From positions 1-25,175 of the forward strand of contig JAEWCJ010000182.1 of NCBI GenBank assembly GCA_023390695.1: a stretch of 25,175 bases of DNA, in the 5' to 3' direction. This DNA comes from Pseudomonadota bacterium (lineage in GTDB: Bacteria > Pseudomonadota > Alphaproteobacteria > Rhizobiales > Xanthobacteraceae). Positions 8,495 through 16,289 of this stretch are shown one piece after another. Within the stretch, counting starts at the first letter, position 1; each line of letters begins with the position of its first letter. The notes under the pieces were generated by a model. It saw nothing but the letters and a program-made list of their open reading frames with translations. It did no database searches and had not been told where the DNA came from. The translations under genes were made by a program, and so were the position numbers.

Positions 8495-9004
8495 TCAGAT
8501 ATTGTGACCGCGCTTGCGCAATTCTTCGCGGATGCGGGTCTGCAATTCCTGGACGATCTGCTGGCCGAATTTCTGGCCCATCAGCATGCTCTGCTGGGCA
8601 ATGGCAGGGGTCTTTTCCAGAAATTTCTGGCCGACCGGACTGCGATAAAAAGCGGTGACCTGCTGCATTTCGTCAGCCGTGAAATTGCTGGCATAGATCT
8701 CGGCAGCGGCAGCGGCGAATTTGTCGAGCTGCTGATCGAAAGCCGCGATCAGCAACGGCATGATCCTGTCGAAGTCGCGCTCGACTTCCGGCCGTCCCTG
8801 AACGACGACAGGCTTGAGCTGTTGCGTAATGAGCGGCAGCAGGGACTTGAGCTGACCGGTGGCGCGGGCGGCCGCCACCAATTCCCGGGCGGCGGCCATT
8901 GCATCGGCTGGAGCCGATTGCGGGGCGGCGGGGCCCATGAACGCAATCAAGGACACGGCACCTGCGACGACAGCACCCGTCGCGACGGTCATCAGGCGAT
9001 TCAT
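8495..9004 (-). CDS. Exported DUF2059-domain protein
   Basis: 169 residues from an ATG at 9004 preceded by AGGGGG; the longer frame to 9106 is discarded. The N-terminus (MNRLMTVATGAVVAGAVSLIAF, read in two parts: basic start, then a hydrophobic core) is a signal peptide, with cleavage likely around AAP-QSA near residue 27-30, so the mature protein should be periplasmic. The mature part is helical; the region IYASNFTADEMQQVTAFYRS followed by PVGQKFLEKTPAI is the DUF2059 signature. No enzymatic residues are evident and the family has no established function. The gene is divergent from acs and tail-to-tail with the EVE gene. Confidence 0.87.
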   Translation of the reverse strand: MNRLMTVATGAVVAGAVSLIAFMGPAAPQSAPADAMAAARELVAAARATGQLKSLLPLITQQLKPVVVQGRPEVERDFDRIMPLLIAAFDQQLDKFAAAAAEIYASNFTADEMQQVTAFYRSPVGQKFLEKTPAIAQQSMLMGQKFGQQIVQELQTRIREELRKRGHNI

Positions 9005-9030
9005 GATGCAGCCCCCTGTCCGGGACCGGG

Positions 9031-9059
9031 ATCTTACATGCCGGACGGGGAATTCTGAA
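9031..9059 (-). promoter_or_regulatory. Possible sigma70 promoter for the DUF2059 gene
   Basis: On the minus strand TTCAGA (9059-9054) and TAAGAT (9036-9031, preceded by TG) are 17 bases apart. This would start transcription near 9024, about 20 bases before the ATG and just ahead of the AGGGGG site. Confidence 0.35.
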
Positions 9060-9109
9060 TTAAATTGCAAGGCTCGCGGCCGCACGACCAAAGTGGCACA
9101 AACCAAGCC

Positions 9110-9139
9110 TTGTGGCTTGCGTCAGGCCTGTCGCATAAT
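9110..9139 (+). promoter_or_regulatory. Possible sigma70 promoter for acs
   Basis: TTGTGG (9110-9115) and CATAAT (9134-9139) are separated by 18 bases, giving a start near 9146 and a leader of about 58 bases. The -10 matches the consensus at five of six positions and the -35 at three. A sigma54-like GG-N10-GC pattern lies just upstream at 9094-9108 (see findings). Confidence 0.35.
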
Positions 9140-9203
9140 TGGGGTAAATCAATTACTTGGCAGCGGGTGAGCACTGCCGCGTTGCGTGGGGAGGATGACT
9201 GAG

Positions 9204-11147
9204 ATGTCCGACAAGATTTACGACGTGCCAGCCGAATGGAAGAGCCGCGCCTTTCTGGACGACGCCAAGTATCAGGCGATGTACGCGGCCTCGATCTCCG
9301 ATCCGGCGGCGTTCTGGGCGGAGCAGGCCAAGCGCATCAGCTGGATGACGCCCTTCACCCAAGTGAAGAACACGTCCTTCGGTCCGGGCGACGTCTCCAT
9401 CAAGTGGTTCGAGGACGGCAACCTCAACGCGGCTTATAACTGCATCGACCGGCATCTGCCCAAGCGCGCCGACCAGACCGCGATTATCTGGGAAGGCGAC
9501 GACCCCAGCGAATCAAAGCACATCACCTATCAGGAACTGCATGACGAGGTGTGCCGCTTCGCCAACATCCTGCGCAATCGCAATGTGCAGAAGGGCGACC
9601 GCGTCACCATCTACATGCCGATGATTCCCGAGGCTGCCTACGCGATGCTCGCCTGCGCCCGCATCGGCGCGATCCATTCGGTGATCTTCGGCGGCTTCTC
9701 GCCCGACTCGATCGCCAATCGCATCGAGGACTGCAGATCGAATTTCGTCATCACCGCCGACGAAGGCATCCGCGGCGGCCGCAAGATTCCATTGAAGGCC
9801 AATGTCGATGCCGCCATCGAGAAGGTCGGCGGAGTGGATCATGTCGTCGTCGTGCGCCGCACCGGCGCAGCGGTCAACATGGATCCGGTGCGCGACGTCT
9901 GGTATCACGAAGCCAAGGACGTGGTGACCGCCGAATGCCCGTGCGAGGAGATGAACGCTGAAGACCCGCTGTTCATCCTCTATACGTCGGGCTCGACCGG
10001 AAAGCCGAAAGGCGTGCTGCACACCACCGGCGGCTATCTCGTCTTCGTGTCGATGACGCATCAATATGTCTTCGACTATCATGAGGGCGACATCTATTGG
10101 TGCACCGCCGACGTTGGCTGGGTGACCGGCCACAGCTACATCCTCTATGGTCCGCTGGCGAACGGCGCGATCACGCTGATGTTCGAAGGCGTGCCGAATT
10201 ACCCGACCAATTCCCGCTTCTGGGAAGTCATCGACAAGCACAAGGTCAATACCTTCTATACGGCGCCGACCGCCATCCGCGCGCTGATGCAGGCGGGCGA
10301 CGAGCCGGTGACGAAGACCTCGCGCAAGTCGCTGAAGCTGCTGGGCTCGGTCGGCGAGCCGATCAATCCGGAAGCCTGGGAATGGTATCACCGCGTTGTC
10401 GGCGACGGCCGCTGCCCGGTCGTCGACACCTGGTGGCAGACCGAAACCGGCGGCATCCTGATCACCCCGCTCCCGGGTGCGACCAGACTGAAGCCGGGCT
10501 CCGCGACGCGCCCGTTCTTCGGCGTGCAGCCGCAGCTTGTCGACGCCGAAGGCAAGGTGCTGGAAGGCGCCGCCAGCGGCAATCTTTGCATCACCGAGTC
10601 CTGGCCGGGCCAGATGCGCACCGTGTATGGCGACCACGACCGCTTCGTGGAGACCTACTTCAAGACCTATCCGGGCAAATACTTCACCGGCGATGGCTGC
10701 CGCCGCGACGAAGACGGTTATTACTGGATCACCGGCCGCGTCGATGACGTGCTCAACGTGTCCGGTCATCGCCTCGGCACCGCGGAGGTCGAAAGCGCCC
10801 TGGTCGCGCATCCGAAATGCAGCGAGGCTGCGGTGGTAGGATACCCGCACCCGATCAAGGGCCAGGGCATCTACGCTTATGTGACGCTGATGGTGGGCGA
10901 GCAGCCGAGCGAGGACCTGAAGAAGGAACTCATCGCATGGGTGCGCAAGGAGATCGGCCCCATCGCTTCGCCGGATCTGCTGCAATTCGCGCCCAGCCTG
11001 CCGAAAACGCGCTCCGGCAAGATCATGCGCCGCATCCTGCGCAAGATCGCGGAGGACGAATACGGCAATCTCGGCGACACCACGACGCTGGCCGATCCCT
11101 CGGTGGTGAACGACCTCGTCAATAACCGGCAGAACCGGACCCACTGA
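9204..11147 (+). CDS. acs: Acetyl-CoA synthetase (AMP-forming)
   Basis: 647 residues from the ATG at 9204, with GGGGAGG ending 9 bases upstream; the in-frame ATG at 9195 sits directly on that site and the GTG at 9186 precedes it. The enzyme activates acetate with ATP and CoA to acetyl-CoA through an acetyl-adenylate. Visible landmarks: N-terminal ACAS domain ([20 protein letters not shown]), A3 phosphate loop [11 protein letters not shown] at about 260-270, [29 protein letters not shown], the hinge [18 protein letters not shown], and [11 protein letters not shown] with Lys606, the lysine that Pat-type acetyltransferases modify and sirtuins free in this family. Length and motifs point to Acs rather than propionyl-CoA or acetoacetyl-CoA synthetase. 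Single-gene unit closed by the terminator at 11176. Confidence 0.98.
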   Translation: MSDKIYDVPAEWKSRAFLDDAKYQAMYAASISDPAAFWAEQAKRISWMTPFTQVKNTSFGPGDVSIKWFEDGNLNAAYNCIDRHLPKRADQTAIIWEGDDPSESKHITYQELHDEVCRFANILRNRNVQKGDRVTIYMPMIPEAAYAMLACARIGAIHSVIFGGFSPDSIANRIEDCRSNFVITADEGIRGGRKIPLKANVDAAIEKVGGVDHVVVVRRTGAAVNMDPVRDVWYHEAKDVVTAECPCEEMNAEDPLFILYTSGSTGKPKGVLHTTGGYLVFVSMTHQYVFDYHEGDIYWCTADVGWVTGHSYILYGPLANGAITLMFEGVPNYPTNSRFWEVIDKHKVNTFYTAPTAIRALMQAGDEPVTKTSRKSLKLLGSVGEPINPEAWEWYHRVVGDGRCPVVDTWWQTETGGILITPLPGATRLKPGSATRPFFGVQPQLVDAEGKVLEGAASGNLCITESWPGQMRTVYGDHDRFVETYFKTYPGKYFTGDGCRRDEDGYYWITGRVDDVLNVSGHRLGTAEVESALVAHPKCSEAAVVGYPHPIKGQGIYAYVTLMVGEQPSEDLKKELIAWVRKEIGPIASPDLLQFAPSLPKTRSGKIMRRILRKIAEDEYGNLGDTTTLADPSVVNDLVNNRQNRTH

Positions 11148-11175
11148 TCGCCGCAGCGATTGCCCTTTGAACTTC

Positions 11176-11212
11176 AACGCGGCCGGTTCCCGCCGGCCGC
11201 GTTACCGTTTTT
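11176..11212 (+). terminator. Intrinsic terminator after acs
   Basis: AACGCGGCCGG (11176-11186) pairs perfectly with CCGGCCGCGTT (11193-11203), an 11-bp GC-rich stem with a 6-base loop, followed by a run of five T (11208-11212). It begins 28 bases after the acs stop. It is the clearest intrinsic terminator in the window. Confidence 0.9.
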
Positions 11213-11251
11213 CAACACTGTTTCGATTACGTCGGAAGGTTACTTTTCCGC

Positions 11252-11281
11252 ATGCGCAGGCTTGCGTTAGTTTCTGCGCAT
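11252..11281 (+). promoter_or_regulatory. 8-bp inverted repeat upstream of the YkuD gene
   Basis: ATGCGCAG (11252-11259) and CTGCGCAT (11274-11281) are perfect inverted copies, 22 bases start to start and 14 bases apart. Two turns of helix between half-sites would suit a dimeric repressor or activator; it could also fold as a leader hairpin. The element ends 30 bases before the YkuD gene ATG. Confidence 0.4.
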
Positions 11282-11311
11282 CGAAGGGCTGAACTGGCTG
11301 GGATTGATTAC

Positions 11312-11824
11312 ATGCGGACTGCACATTGCCTTTTGGCGTCGCTCGGCGCGCTCTTCTTTGCCGCACAAACCGATATCGCTTTCGCCCGCGAGAGCATCCG
11401 GTTCGACACCGACGTGACGCCCGGCACGATCGTGATCAAAACCAATGAGCGGCGGCTCTACTACGTCATGCCGGGCGGCCGCGCGATTCGCTACAAGGTG
11501 GGCGTCGGCCGCGCCGGCAAGACCTGGACTGGCAAGAAATACATCAACGGCATGTATCGCAATCCGGCTTGGTCTCCGCCGGCCGAAGTCCGCCGCGACA
11601 AGCCGAGCCTGCCGGCCGTGATCCCGGGCGGCGCGCCCAACAATCCCATGGGCGTCGCGGCGCTGACGCTGTCCGGCAACGACCAATATGCCATCCACGG
11701 CACCAACGCCCCCGGCTCGATCGGCGGCTTCGTGTCCTATGGCTGCATCCGGATGCACAATACCGACATCATGGATCTGTTCGGGCGCGTCAGCTACGGC
11801 ACCCCGGTCATTGTGACGCGGTAA
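11312..11824 (+). CDS. Exported L,D-transpeptidase (YkuD domain) protein
   Basis: 170 residues from the ATG at 11312, chosen because it puts a signal peptide at the N-terminus (MRTAHCLLASLGALFF, cleavage likely after AFA near residue 25); the frame extends to 11252 but that would bury the signal. The ribosome-binding site is weak. The mature protein is a compact YkuD domain: IVIKTNERRLYYVMPGGRA strand pair, GKTWTGKKYINGMYRNPAW, and the active-site block with His129 in HGTNAPGSIG and Cys145/Arg147 in SYGCIRMHN. The family forms 3-3 cross-links in peptidoglycan or anchors outer-membrane proteins to it, from the periplasm. No LysM or other wall-binding domain is present. Substrate cannot be told from sequence. 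Short stand-alone enzymes of this type are numerous in Rhizobiales. Confidence 0.93.
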   Translation: MRTAHCLLASLGALFFAAQTDIAFARESIRFDTDVTPGTIVIKTNERRLYYVMPGGRAIRYKVGVGRAGKTWTGKKYINGMYRNPAWSPPAEVRRDKPSLPAVIPGGAPNNPMGVAALTLSGNDQYAIHGTNAPGSIGGFVSYGCIRMHNTDIMDLFGRVSYGTPVIVTR

Positions 11825-11851
11825 CTGCCTTCGGGACTTTTCCCGATTACC
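11820..11851 (+). terminator. Weak hairpin at the end of the YkuD gene
   Basis: TCGGGA (11831-11836) pairs with TCCCGA (11841-11846), and the flanking GGTAA (11820-11824) can pair with TTACC (11847-11851) across an internal loop. No T run follows, so it is at best a weak terminator or a 3'-end stabiliser. Confidence 0.3.
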
Positions 11852-11887
11852 CCCAAAGGGTTACCCCGCCGGCACGCCGCCTCGCCT

Positions 11888-11916
11888 CTTGAATGAGGGC
11901 GGGCGCATCACCATCC
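11888..11916 (+). promoter_or_regulatory. Possible heat-shock sigma (RpoH) promoter for htpX
   Basis: CTTGAA (11888-11893), a 15-base spacer, then CACCATCC (11909-11916) resembles the enterobacterial sigma32 form CTTGAA-N13-17-CCCCATNT. It would start about 50-55 bases before the htpX ATG. HtpX is a heat-shock protein in E. coli, which makes the match plausible; it is not proof. Confidence 0.4.
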
Positions 11917-11975
11917 TTTGAGCTGAGCCCGGGACGCGGATCAGGCATGCGTGGAACGGGTGGAGGAGGAAAAGG

Positions 11976-12917
11976 ATGAATTACTTCAAGACGGCGATCC
12001 TGCTGGCAGGTCTGACGGCCTTGTTCATGGGCGTCGGCTATCTGATCGGCGGCCAGAGCGGCGCGCTGCTCGCGCTTCTTGTCGCCGGCGGCATGAACAT
12101 CTTCGCCTACTGGAATTCGGACAAGATGGTCTTGTCCATGAACGGCGCGCAGGAGGTCGACGAGCGCACCGCACCCGACATCTATGCCATGGTCCGCGAG
12201 CTTGCCGCGCGCGCGCAGCTGCCGATGCCGCGCGTCTACATCATGGACAACCCGCAACCCAACGCCTTCGCGACCGGCCGCAATCCGCAGAACGCTGCCG
12301 TCGCGGTGACCACCGGCCTGCTGCAGCGGCTGACGCGCGAAGAGGTCGCGGGCGTGATCGCGCACGAGCTGGCGCATATCAAGAATCACGACACCCTGAT
12401 CATGACCATCACCGCCACCATCGCCGGAGCGATCTCGATGCTGGCGCAGTTCGGCATGTTTTTCGGCGGCGGCAACCGCGAAAACAACGGCATGGGCATG
12501 ATCGGCACGCTGGCGATGGTCATTCTTGCGCCGATCGCCGCCATGATCGTGCAGATGGCGATCAGCCGCACGCGGGAATATTCCGCCGACAATCTCGGCG
12601 GGCGTATCGTCGGCAATCCGGAATGGCTCTCCTCGGCGCTGGTGAAGATCTCCAATGCCGCTCACGTGATCCCGAACGAGAATGCCGAGCGCAATCCGGC
12701 GACCGCCCATATGTTCATCATCAATCCCCTGTCGGGGCAGCGCATGGACAATCTGTTCTCCACGCACCCGGCGACGGAGAATCGTATCGCGGCGTTGCAG
12801 CAGCTTGCGCGCGAAATGGGTCAGGGCGGCGGCTATTCCACCCGCCCTGCCAGTGCCGGCAGCGTGCCGGCCTCCGGGCCGTGGTCGCGCGGCGGCCGCG
12901 CCGGTCCCTGGGGGTAA
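11976..12917 (+). CDS. htpX: Membrane zinc metalloprotease HtpX
   Basis: 313 residues with a strong GGAGGAGG site upstream of the ATG. HtpX (peptidase family M48) degrades misfolded inner-membrane proteins, working alongside FtsH. Four hydrophobic segments are visible: about 5-26, 29-47, a third around 143-163 and a fourth around 172-192. The zinc site is complete: His130 and His134 in [10 protein letters not shown] and Glu201 in [26 protein letters not shown] is also characteristic. The last ~30 residues are Gly/Ser/Pro-rich with no recognised fold, a variable tail in the family. A heat-shock-like promoter lies upstream and a long hairpin follows at 12954, so it is probably a single-gene unit. 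Confidence 0.97.
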   Translation: MNYFKTAILLAGLTALFMGVGYLIGGQSGALLALLVAGGMNIFAYWNSDKMVLSMNGAQEVDERTAPDIYAMVRELAARAQLPMPRVYIMDNPQPNAFATGRNPQNAAVAVTTGLLQRLTREEVAGVIAHELAHIKNHDTLIMTITATIAGAISMLAQFGMFFGGGNRENNGMGMIGTLAMVILAPIAAMIVQMAISRTREYSADNLGGRIVGNPEWLSSALVKISNAAHVIPNENAERNPATAHMFIINPLSGQRMDNLFSTHPATENRIAALQQLAREMGQGGGYSTRPASAGSVPASGPWSRGGRAGPWG

Positions 12918-12953
12918 TTTTCGCAGGTTTTTTAACCAAGGATCGTGAGTCAA

Positions 12954-12991
12954 AAGAAACGGTGGAAGCACTCTCGCTTCCGCCGTTTCTT
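12954..12991 (+). terminator. 16-bp hairpin between htpX and rsmB
   Basis: Left arm 12954-12969 and right arm 12976-12991 pair over 16 bp with a single G-T wobble, with loop ACTCTC. The T-rich part (GTTTCTT) is paired inside the stem and no free T run follows on the plus strand; on the minus strand the tail is CTTTTGAC. It probably ends htpX transcription, but it also abuts the rsmB start (see findings). Confidence 0.65.
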
Positions 12992-13008
12992 CATGCCATG
13001 TGAGTGCG

Positions 13009-14352
13009 ATGGCACATCCGAATAAGAAACTCGCTGAATCCGACATTCCCGGCCTCGCATCGCGCAAGGTCGCGGTTGAAATCCTCGAATCCGTGCTGCG
13101 CAACCGGCAGCCTCTGGACGAGCAATTGTCCGGCAAGATGGCGCATGCCGGCTTCCTCGCGCTGGACGACCGCGACCGCGCGCTGGCGCGCAACATCATC
13201 GCCACGTCCTTGCGCCGCCTCGGCAGCCTGCGGCATCTCTTCAACAAATTCCTCACCAAGGGCTTGCCGCCGGAAGCGCCGCAGCTCGAATTCATTCTGA
13301 TGATCGGCGCGACGCAGATTCTGTTTCTCGACGTGCCCGATCATGCGGCCGTCGACCTGTCGGTGCGTCTGGTGCAGGCCAACAGACAGCAGGCGCATTA
13401 TTCCGGACTGGTGAACGCCGTCCTGCGCCGCGTCGGCCGCGAAGGCCGGGCGACCCTGTCCAAGATCGACACGGCGTTGCTCGACACGCCGGCCTGGCTG
13501 CTGCAGCGCTGGGGCAAGGCTTACGGAACCGACACCGCGCGCGACATTGCAATAGCCAATGGACGCGAAGCCGCGCTCGACCTCACCGTGAAGAGCGATC
13601 CCGACGGCTGGGCGTCACGCCTCAATGGACAGGTAATGCCGAATGGCACCGTGCGCCTGCTGGCGCAGGGACCGGTGCCGTCCCTGCCCGGCTACGACGA
13701 CGGACAATGGTGGGTGCAGGATGCAGCGGCGGCGCTGCCGGCCCGCCTGTTCGGCGACATGCGCGGACTGCACGTCGCCGATCTTTGCGCGGCACCGGGC
13801 GGAAAGACGGCGCAGCTCGCACAGGCCGGCGCAAAAGTCGTCGCGGTCGACCGTTCCAAGGTGCGGCTGGCGCGGCTGCAGGAAAATCTGAAGCGCCTGA
13901 ATCTGGACGCGGAGGCGGTTCTCGCCGATGCCGCGGTCTGGGATGCAGGCCCCTTCGATGCCGTGCTTGTCGATGCGCCGTGTTCGGCGACCGGCACCAT
14001 CCGCCGTCATCCGGATATCCCCTGGCAAAAGCATCCCGGCGATCTCATGAAGCTCTCGGCGCTGCAGCAGCGGCTGCTGGAGAACGCGGTGCGAATCACC
14101 AAACCCGGTGGCGTGATCGTCTATTGCACCTGCTCACTGGAACCCGAGGAGGGCGAAGCCGCGATTACCTCCTTCCTGGAACGTACCCCGGACGTCGGTC
14201 GCTGGCCGATCACCGCCGACGAGGTGTTCGGCCAGGCCGAGTTTCTGACCTCTGACGGCGACCTGCGGACCCTGCCCTGCCACTGGCCGAGCGAGGAGGC
14301 CCGCATGAGCGGTCTCGACGGCTTCTTCGCTGCCCGGCTGCGAAAACACTAA
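13009..14352 (+). CDS. rsmB: 16S rRNA (cytosine-967-C5)-methyltransferase
   Basis: 447 residues from the ATG at 13009; a GTG at 13000 is equally possible, and neither has a good ribosome-binding site. RsmB methylates C967 of 16S rRNA using SAM. The N-terminal ~140 residues form the NusB-like RNA-binding domain (VAVEILESVLRNRQPLDE, DRALARNIIATSLRRLG, ILMIGATQILFLDVPDHAAV). The Rossmann methyltransferase follows: motif I VADLCAAPGGKTAQLA at about 256, motif IV DAPCSATGTIRRHPD with Cys325, and motif VI TCSLEPEEGE with the nucleophile Cys375. Two conserved cysteines are the hallmark of RNA m5C enzymes, and the NusB fusion separates RsmB from RsmF or Trm4. It is followed by heparinase-like and purH genes on the same strand. 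Confidence 0.95.
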   Translation: MAHPNKKLAESDIPGLASRKVAVEILESVLRNRQPLDEQLSGKMAHAGFLALDDRDRALARNIIATSLRRLGSLRHLFNKFLTKGLPPEAPQLEFILMIGATQILFLDVPDHAAVDLSVRLVQANRQQAHYSGLVNAVLRRVGREGRATLSKIDTALLDTPAWLLQRWGKAYGTDTARDIAIANGREAALDLTVKSDPDGWASRLNGQVMPNGTVRLLAQGPVPSLPGYDDGQWWVQDAAAALPARLFGDMRGLHVADLCAAPGGKTAQLAQAGAKVVAVDRSKVRLARLQENLKRLNLDAEAVLADAAVWDAGPFDAVLVDAPCSATGTIRRHPDIPWQKHPGDLMKLSALQQRLLENAVRITKPGGVIVYCTCSLEPEEGEAAITSFLERTPDVGRWPITADEVFGQAEFLTSDGDLRTLPCHWPSEEARMSGLDGFFAARLRKH

Positions 14353-14358
14353 GCTGCT

Positions 14359-14483
14359 GACTCGGCCATTGGCCGAGTCCGGCTGTGAAGCCTTCGGGTC
14401 GGCCCGCTTCCAGCGCTCCGATAGCTTCGCTATATGATTGGTTTGGAAGCGGGACGTGGGGCCCGTCGCAATCAGCAAGGGCC
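14359..14483 (+). other. Structured leader between rsmB and the heparinase-like gene
   Basis: Four successive inverted repeats fill this gap. GACTCGGCC/GGCCGAGTC (14359-14379) is a perfect 9-bp stem with a 3-base loop. GGCT/AGCC (14381-14392) is a small stem. CCCGCTTCCA (14403-14412) pairs with TGGAAGCGGG (14444-14453) over 10 bp and encloses a nested ATAGC/GCTAT hairpin (14421-14433). GGCCC/GGGCC spans 14460-14483. None has a T run, so simple termination is unlikely. It may be a leader RNA, an mRNA-processing site or an interspersed repeat. Confidence 0.55.
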
Positions 14484-14492
14484 GAGCTGGGG

Positions 14493-16268
14493 ATGTCCGT
14501 GTCTATCGCGGAGCGTGGCAAGCTATCGATGCTGCTGGTGCGCCGCGGCCTACGCCACGCCAGCGGCCGCCTGAACGCGCATCCTTTGCTGCGCTGGCGC
14601 TTCTTTCCGGCCAAGACCGATCGGCTTGTCATCTCGCCGCAGGATCTGCGAACCGCCGACCCGACGCGGGCGAGCGAAATCTATGCCGGCCGATTCGCCT
14701 TTGCCGGCAAGGTGGTCATCTGTGACGGCCGTTCGCCGTTCGAGATGATGCCGCCCTCCGACGAATGGGCGACGCTGCTGCTCGGCTTCGGCTGGCTGCG
14801 CCATCTGCGCGCCGCCGAATCGGGCATTACCCGTGCCAATGCCCGCGCGCTCGTGGATGAATGGATCTCGCTGCAGGGGTCCTGGCATCCCATCGCCTGG
14901 CGCCCCGACATCCTGTCGCGCCGGATCATGTCGTGGATCAGTCAGGCGCCGCTGGCGCTGCACGACGCCGACGTGCAGTTCTATCGCCGCTTCCTGCGCA
15001 GCCTGACGCGGCAGGTCCGCTATCTCCGGCACAATTACACGAGCGCCCGCGAAGGCACGCAGCGTCTGCAGGCCGCCATCGCGCTCATGTACGCGACCTT
15101 GTGCATGGCCGGCCAGACCCGGCATCTGCGTCCGACCATCAAGCGGCTTGAGGAAGAGCTGAGCTGGCAGATCCTTCCCGACGGCGGTCATGTCAGCCGC
15201 AACCCGGCGGTCTTGATCGAGTTGCTGCTCGATCTTCTGCCGCTGCGGCAGGCCTTTTCCGCGCGCAATGTCGCGCCGCCGGCTGCCTTGCTCAATGCCA
15301 TCGACCGCATGATGCCGATGCTGCGCTTCTTCCGGCATGGCGACGGCAACTTTGCGCTGTTCAACGGCATGGGACCGACGCCGGCGGATCAGCTCGCCAC
15401 CATTCTCGCTTATGACGATGCCCGCGGGACGCCGGTGTCGAACGCGCCGCATTCCGGTTATCAGCGGCTGACCTTGAAGAGCATGCTGGTGATTGCCGAT
15501 ACCGGCAAGGCGCCGCCGCTGGCGGTGAGCCAGGAGGCGCATGCCGGCTGCCTCGCCTTCGAACTCTCCGCCAACGATCACCGCATTGTCGTGAATTGCG
15601 GCATGCCGGCCTATGGCCGCGAAAGCTGGCGGCAGGTCGCGCGCGCCACCGCCGCGCATTCGACGGTGGTTCTGAACGAGGCATCGTCCTACCGATTTCG
15701 CGACGGCGGCTCATTCCGCAGACTGATCGGCGTTCCGGTCATGGACGGGCCGAGCCGCGTCAACGTCGCTCGCGAGGATCGCGACGACACGGTCACGTTG
15801 CGCGCTTCGCATGACGGCTACGCCGACGATTTCGGCATCATCCATCAACGCAGGCTGATGCTGTCCAATGACGGCCTGCGGCTGGACGGCGAGGATGTGT
15901 TCGTGCCCGCGCATGGCGAGGGCCTGCGGCCCGGCGTGCCCGACGAATTCGCGGTGCGGTTCCATCTGCACCCGAGCGTGAAGGCCAACCGCCTCACCGA
16001 CGGACACGGCGTCATGCTGGTACTACCCAACCGCGAGGTATGGACCTTCGACGCTCATGCCGATCAGGTCGAGCTTGAAGAAAGCGTGTTTCTCGCAGGG
16101 CTGGACGGGCCGCGCCGGACGGTGCAAATCGTCATCTACGGCCAGGCCCGCCGCGTGCTGCGTGTGCAGTGGACTTTTGCGCATACCTCGACCGGGCAGA
16201 GCACGCCGCGCCGGGCCGAACCGGCCACACGCAGAACCACACGGGACGAACCCGAGTTACCGCTATAA
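14493..16268 (+). CDS. Heparinase II/III-like protein
   Basis: 591 residues from the ATG at 14493 (MSVSIAERGKLSMLLVRRG). The frame runs back to a GTG at 14385, but that stretch overlaps the structured leader; an ATG at 14529 is also possible, and the ribosome-binding site is unclear at all of them. The N-terminal half is Leu/Ala/Trp-rich and helical (ARALVDEWISLQGSWHPIAW, ILSRRIMSWISQAPL, MYATLCMAGQTRHL), like the alpha/alpha-toroid of polysaccharide lyases. The C-terminal half is beta-rich and contains the heparinase II/III core: SGYQRLTLKSMLVIADTGKA, ELSANDHRIVVNCGMPAYGRES, HSTVVLNEASSYRF. No signal peptide is evident, so it may be cytoplasmic, which is odd for a lyase. The substrate cannot be inferred. 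purH follows after 21 bases, a linkage common in alphaproteobacteria. Confidence 0.88.
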   Translation: MSVSIAERGKLSMLLVRRGLRHASGRLNAHPLLRWRFFPAKTDRLVISPQDLRTADPTRASEIYAGRFAFAGKVVICDGRSPFEMMPPSDEWATLLLGFGWLRHLRAAESGITRANARALVDEWISLQGSWHPIAWRPDILSRRIMSWISQAPLALHDADVQFYRRFLRSLTRQVRYLRHNYTSAREGTQRLQAAIALMYATLCMAGQTRHLRPTIKRLEEELSWQILPDGGHVSRNPAVLIELLLDLLPLRQAFSARNVAPPAALLNAIDRMMPMLRFFRHGDGNFALFNGMGPTPADQLATILAYDDARGTPVSNAPHSGYQRLTLKSMLVIADTGKAPPLAVSQEAHAGCLAFELSANDHRIVVNCGMPAYGRESWRQVARATAAHSTVVLNEASSYRFRDGGSFRRLIGVPVMDGPSRVNVAREDRDDTVTLRASHDGYADDFGIIHQRRLMLSNDGLRLDGEDVFVPAHGEGLRPGVPDEFAVRFHLHPSVKANRLTDGHGVMLVLPNREVWTFDAHADQVELEESVFLAGLDGPRRTVQIVIYGQARRVLRVQWTFAHTSTGQSTPRRAEPATRRTTRDEPELPL

Positions 16269-16289
16269 CCGCCTCAAACAGGATCAGGA

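Noticed and set aside
9513..11177. 554-codon open frame antisense to acs
   Set aside because: Shadow of GC-rich codon usage; its translation is Arg/His/Ala-rich with no recognisable domain, while the plus strand encodes complete Acs.
13615..14034. Small antisense frames inside rsmB
   Set aside because: No ribosome-binding site or recognisable protein features; RsmB motifs occupy the opposite strand.
14385..14492. N-terminal extension of the heparinase-like protein from a GTG
   Set aside because: It overlaps the inverted repeats of the leader and does not look like a family N-terminus; not fully excluded.
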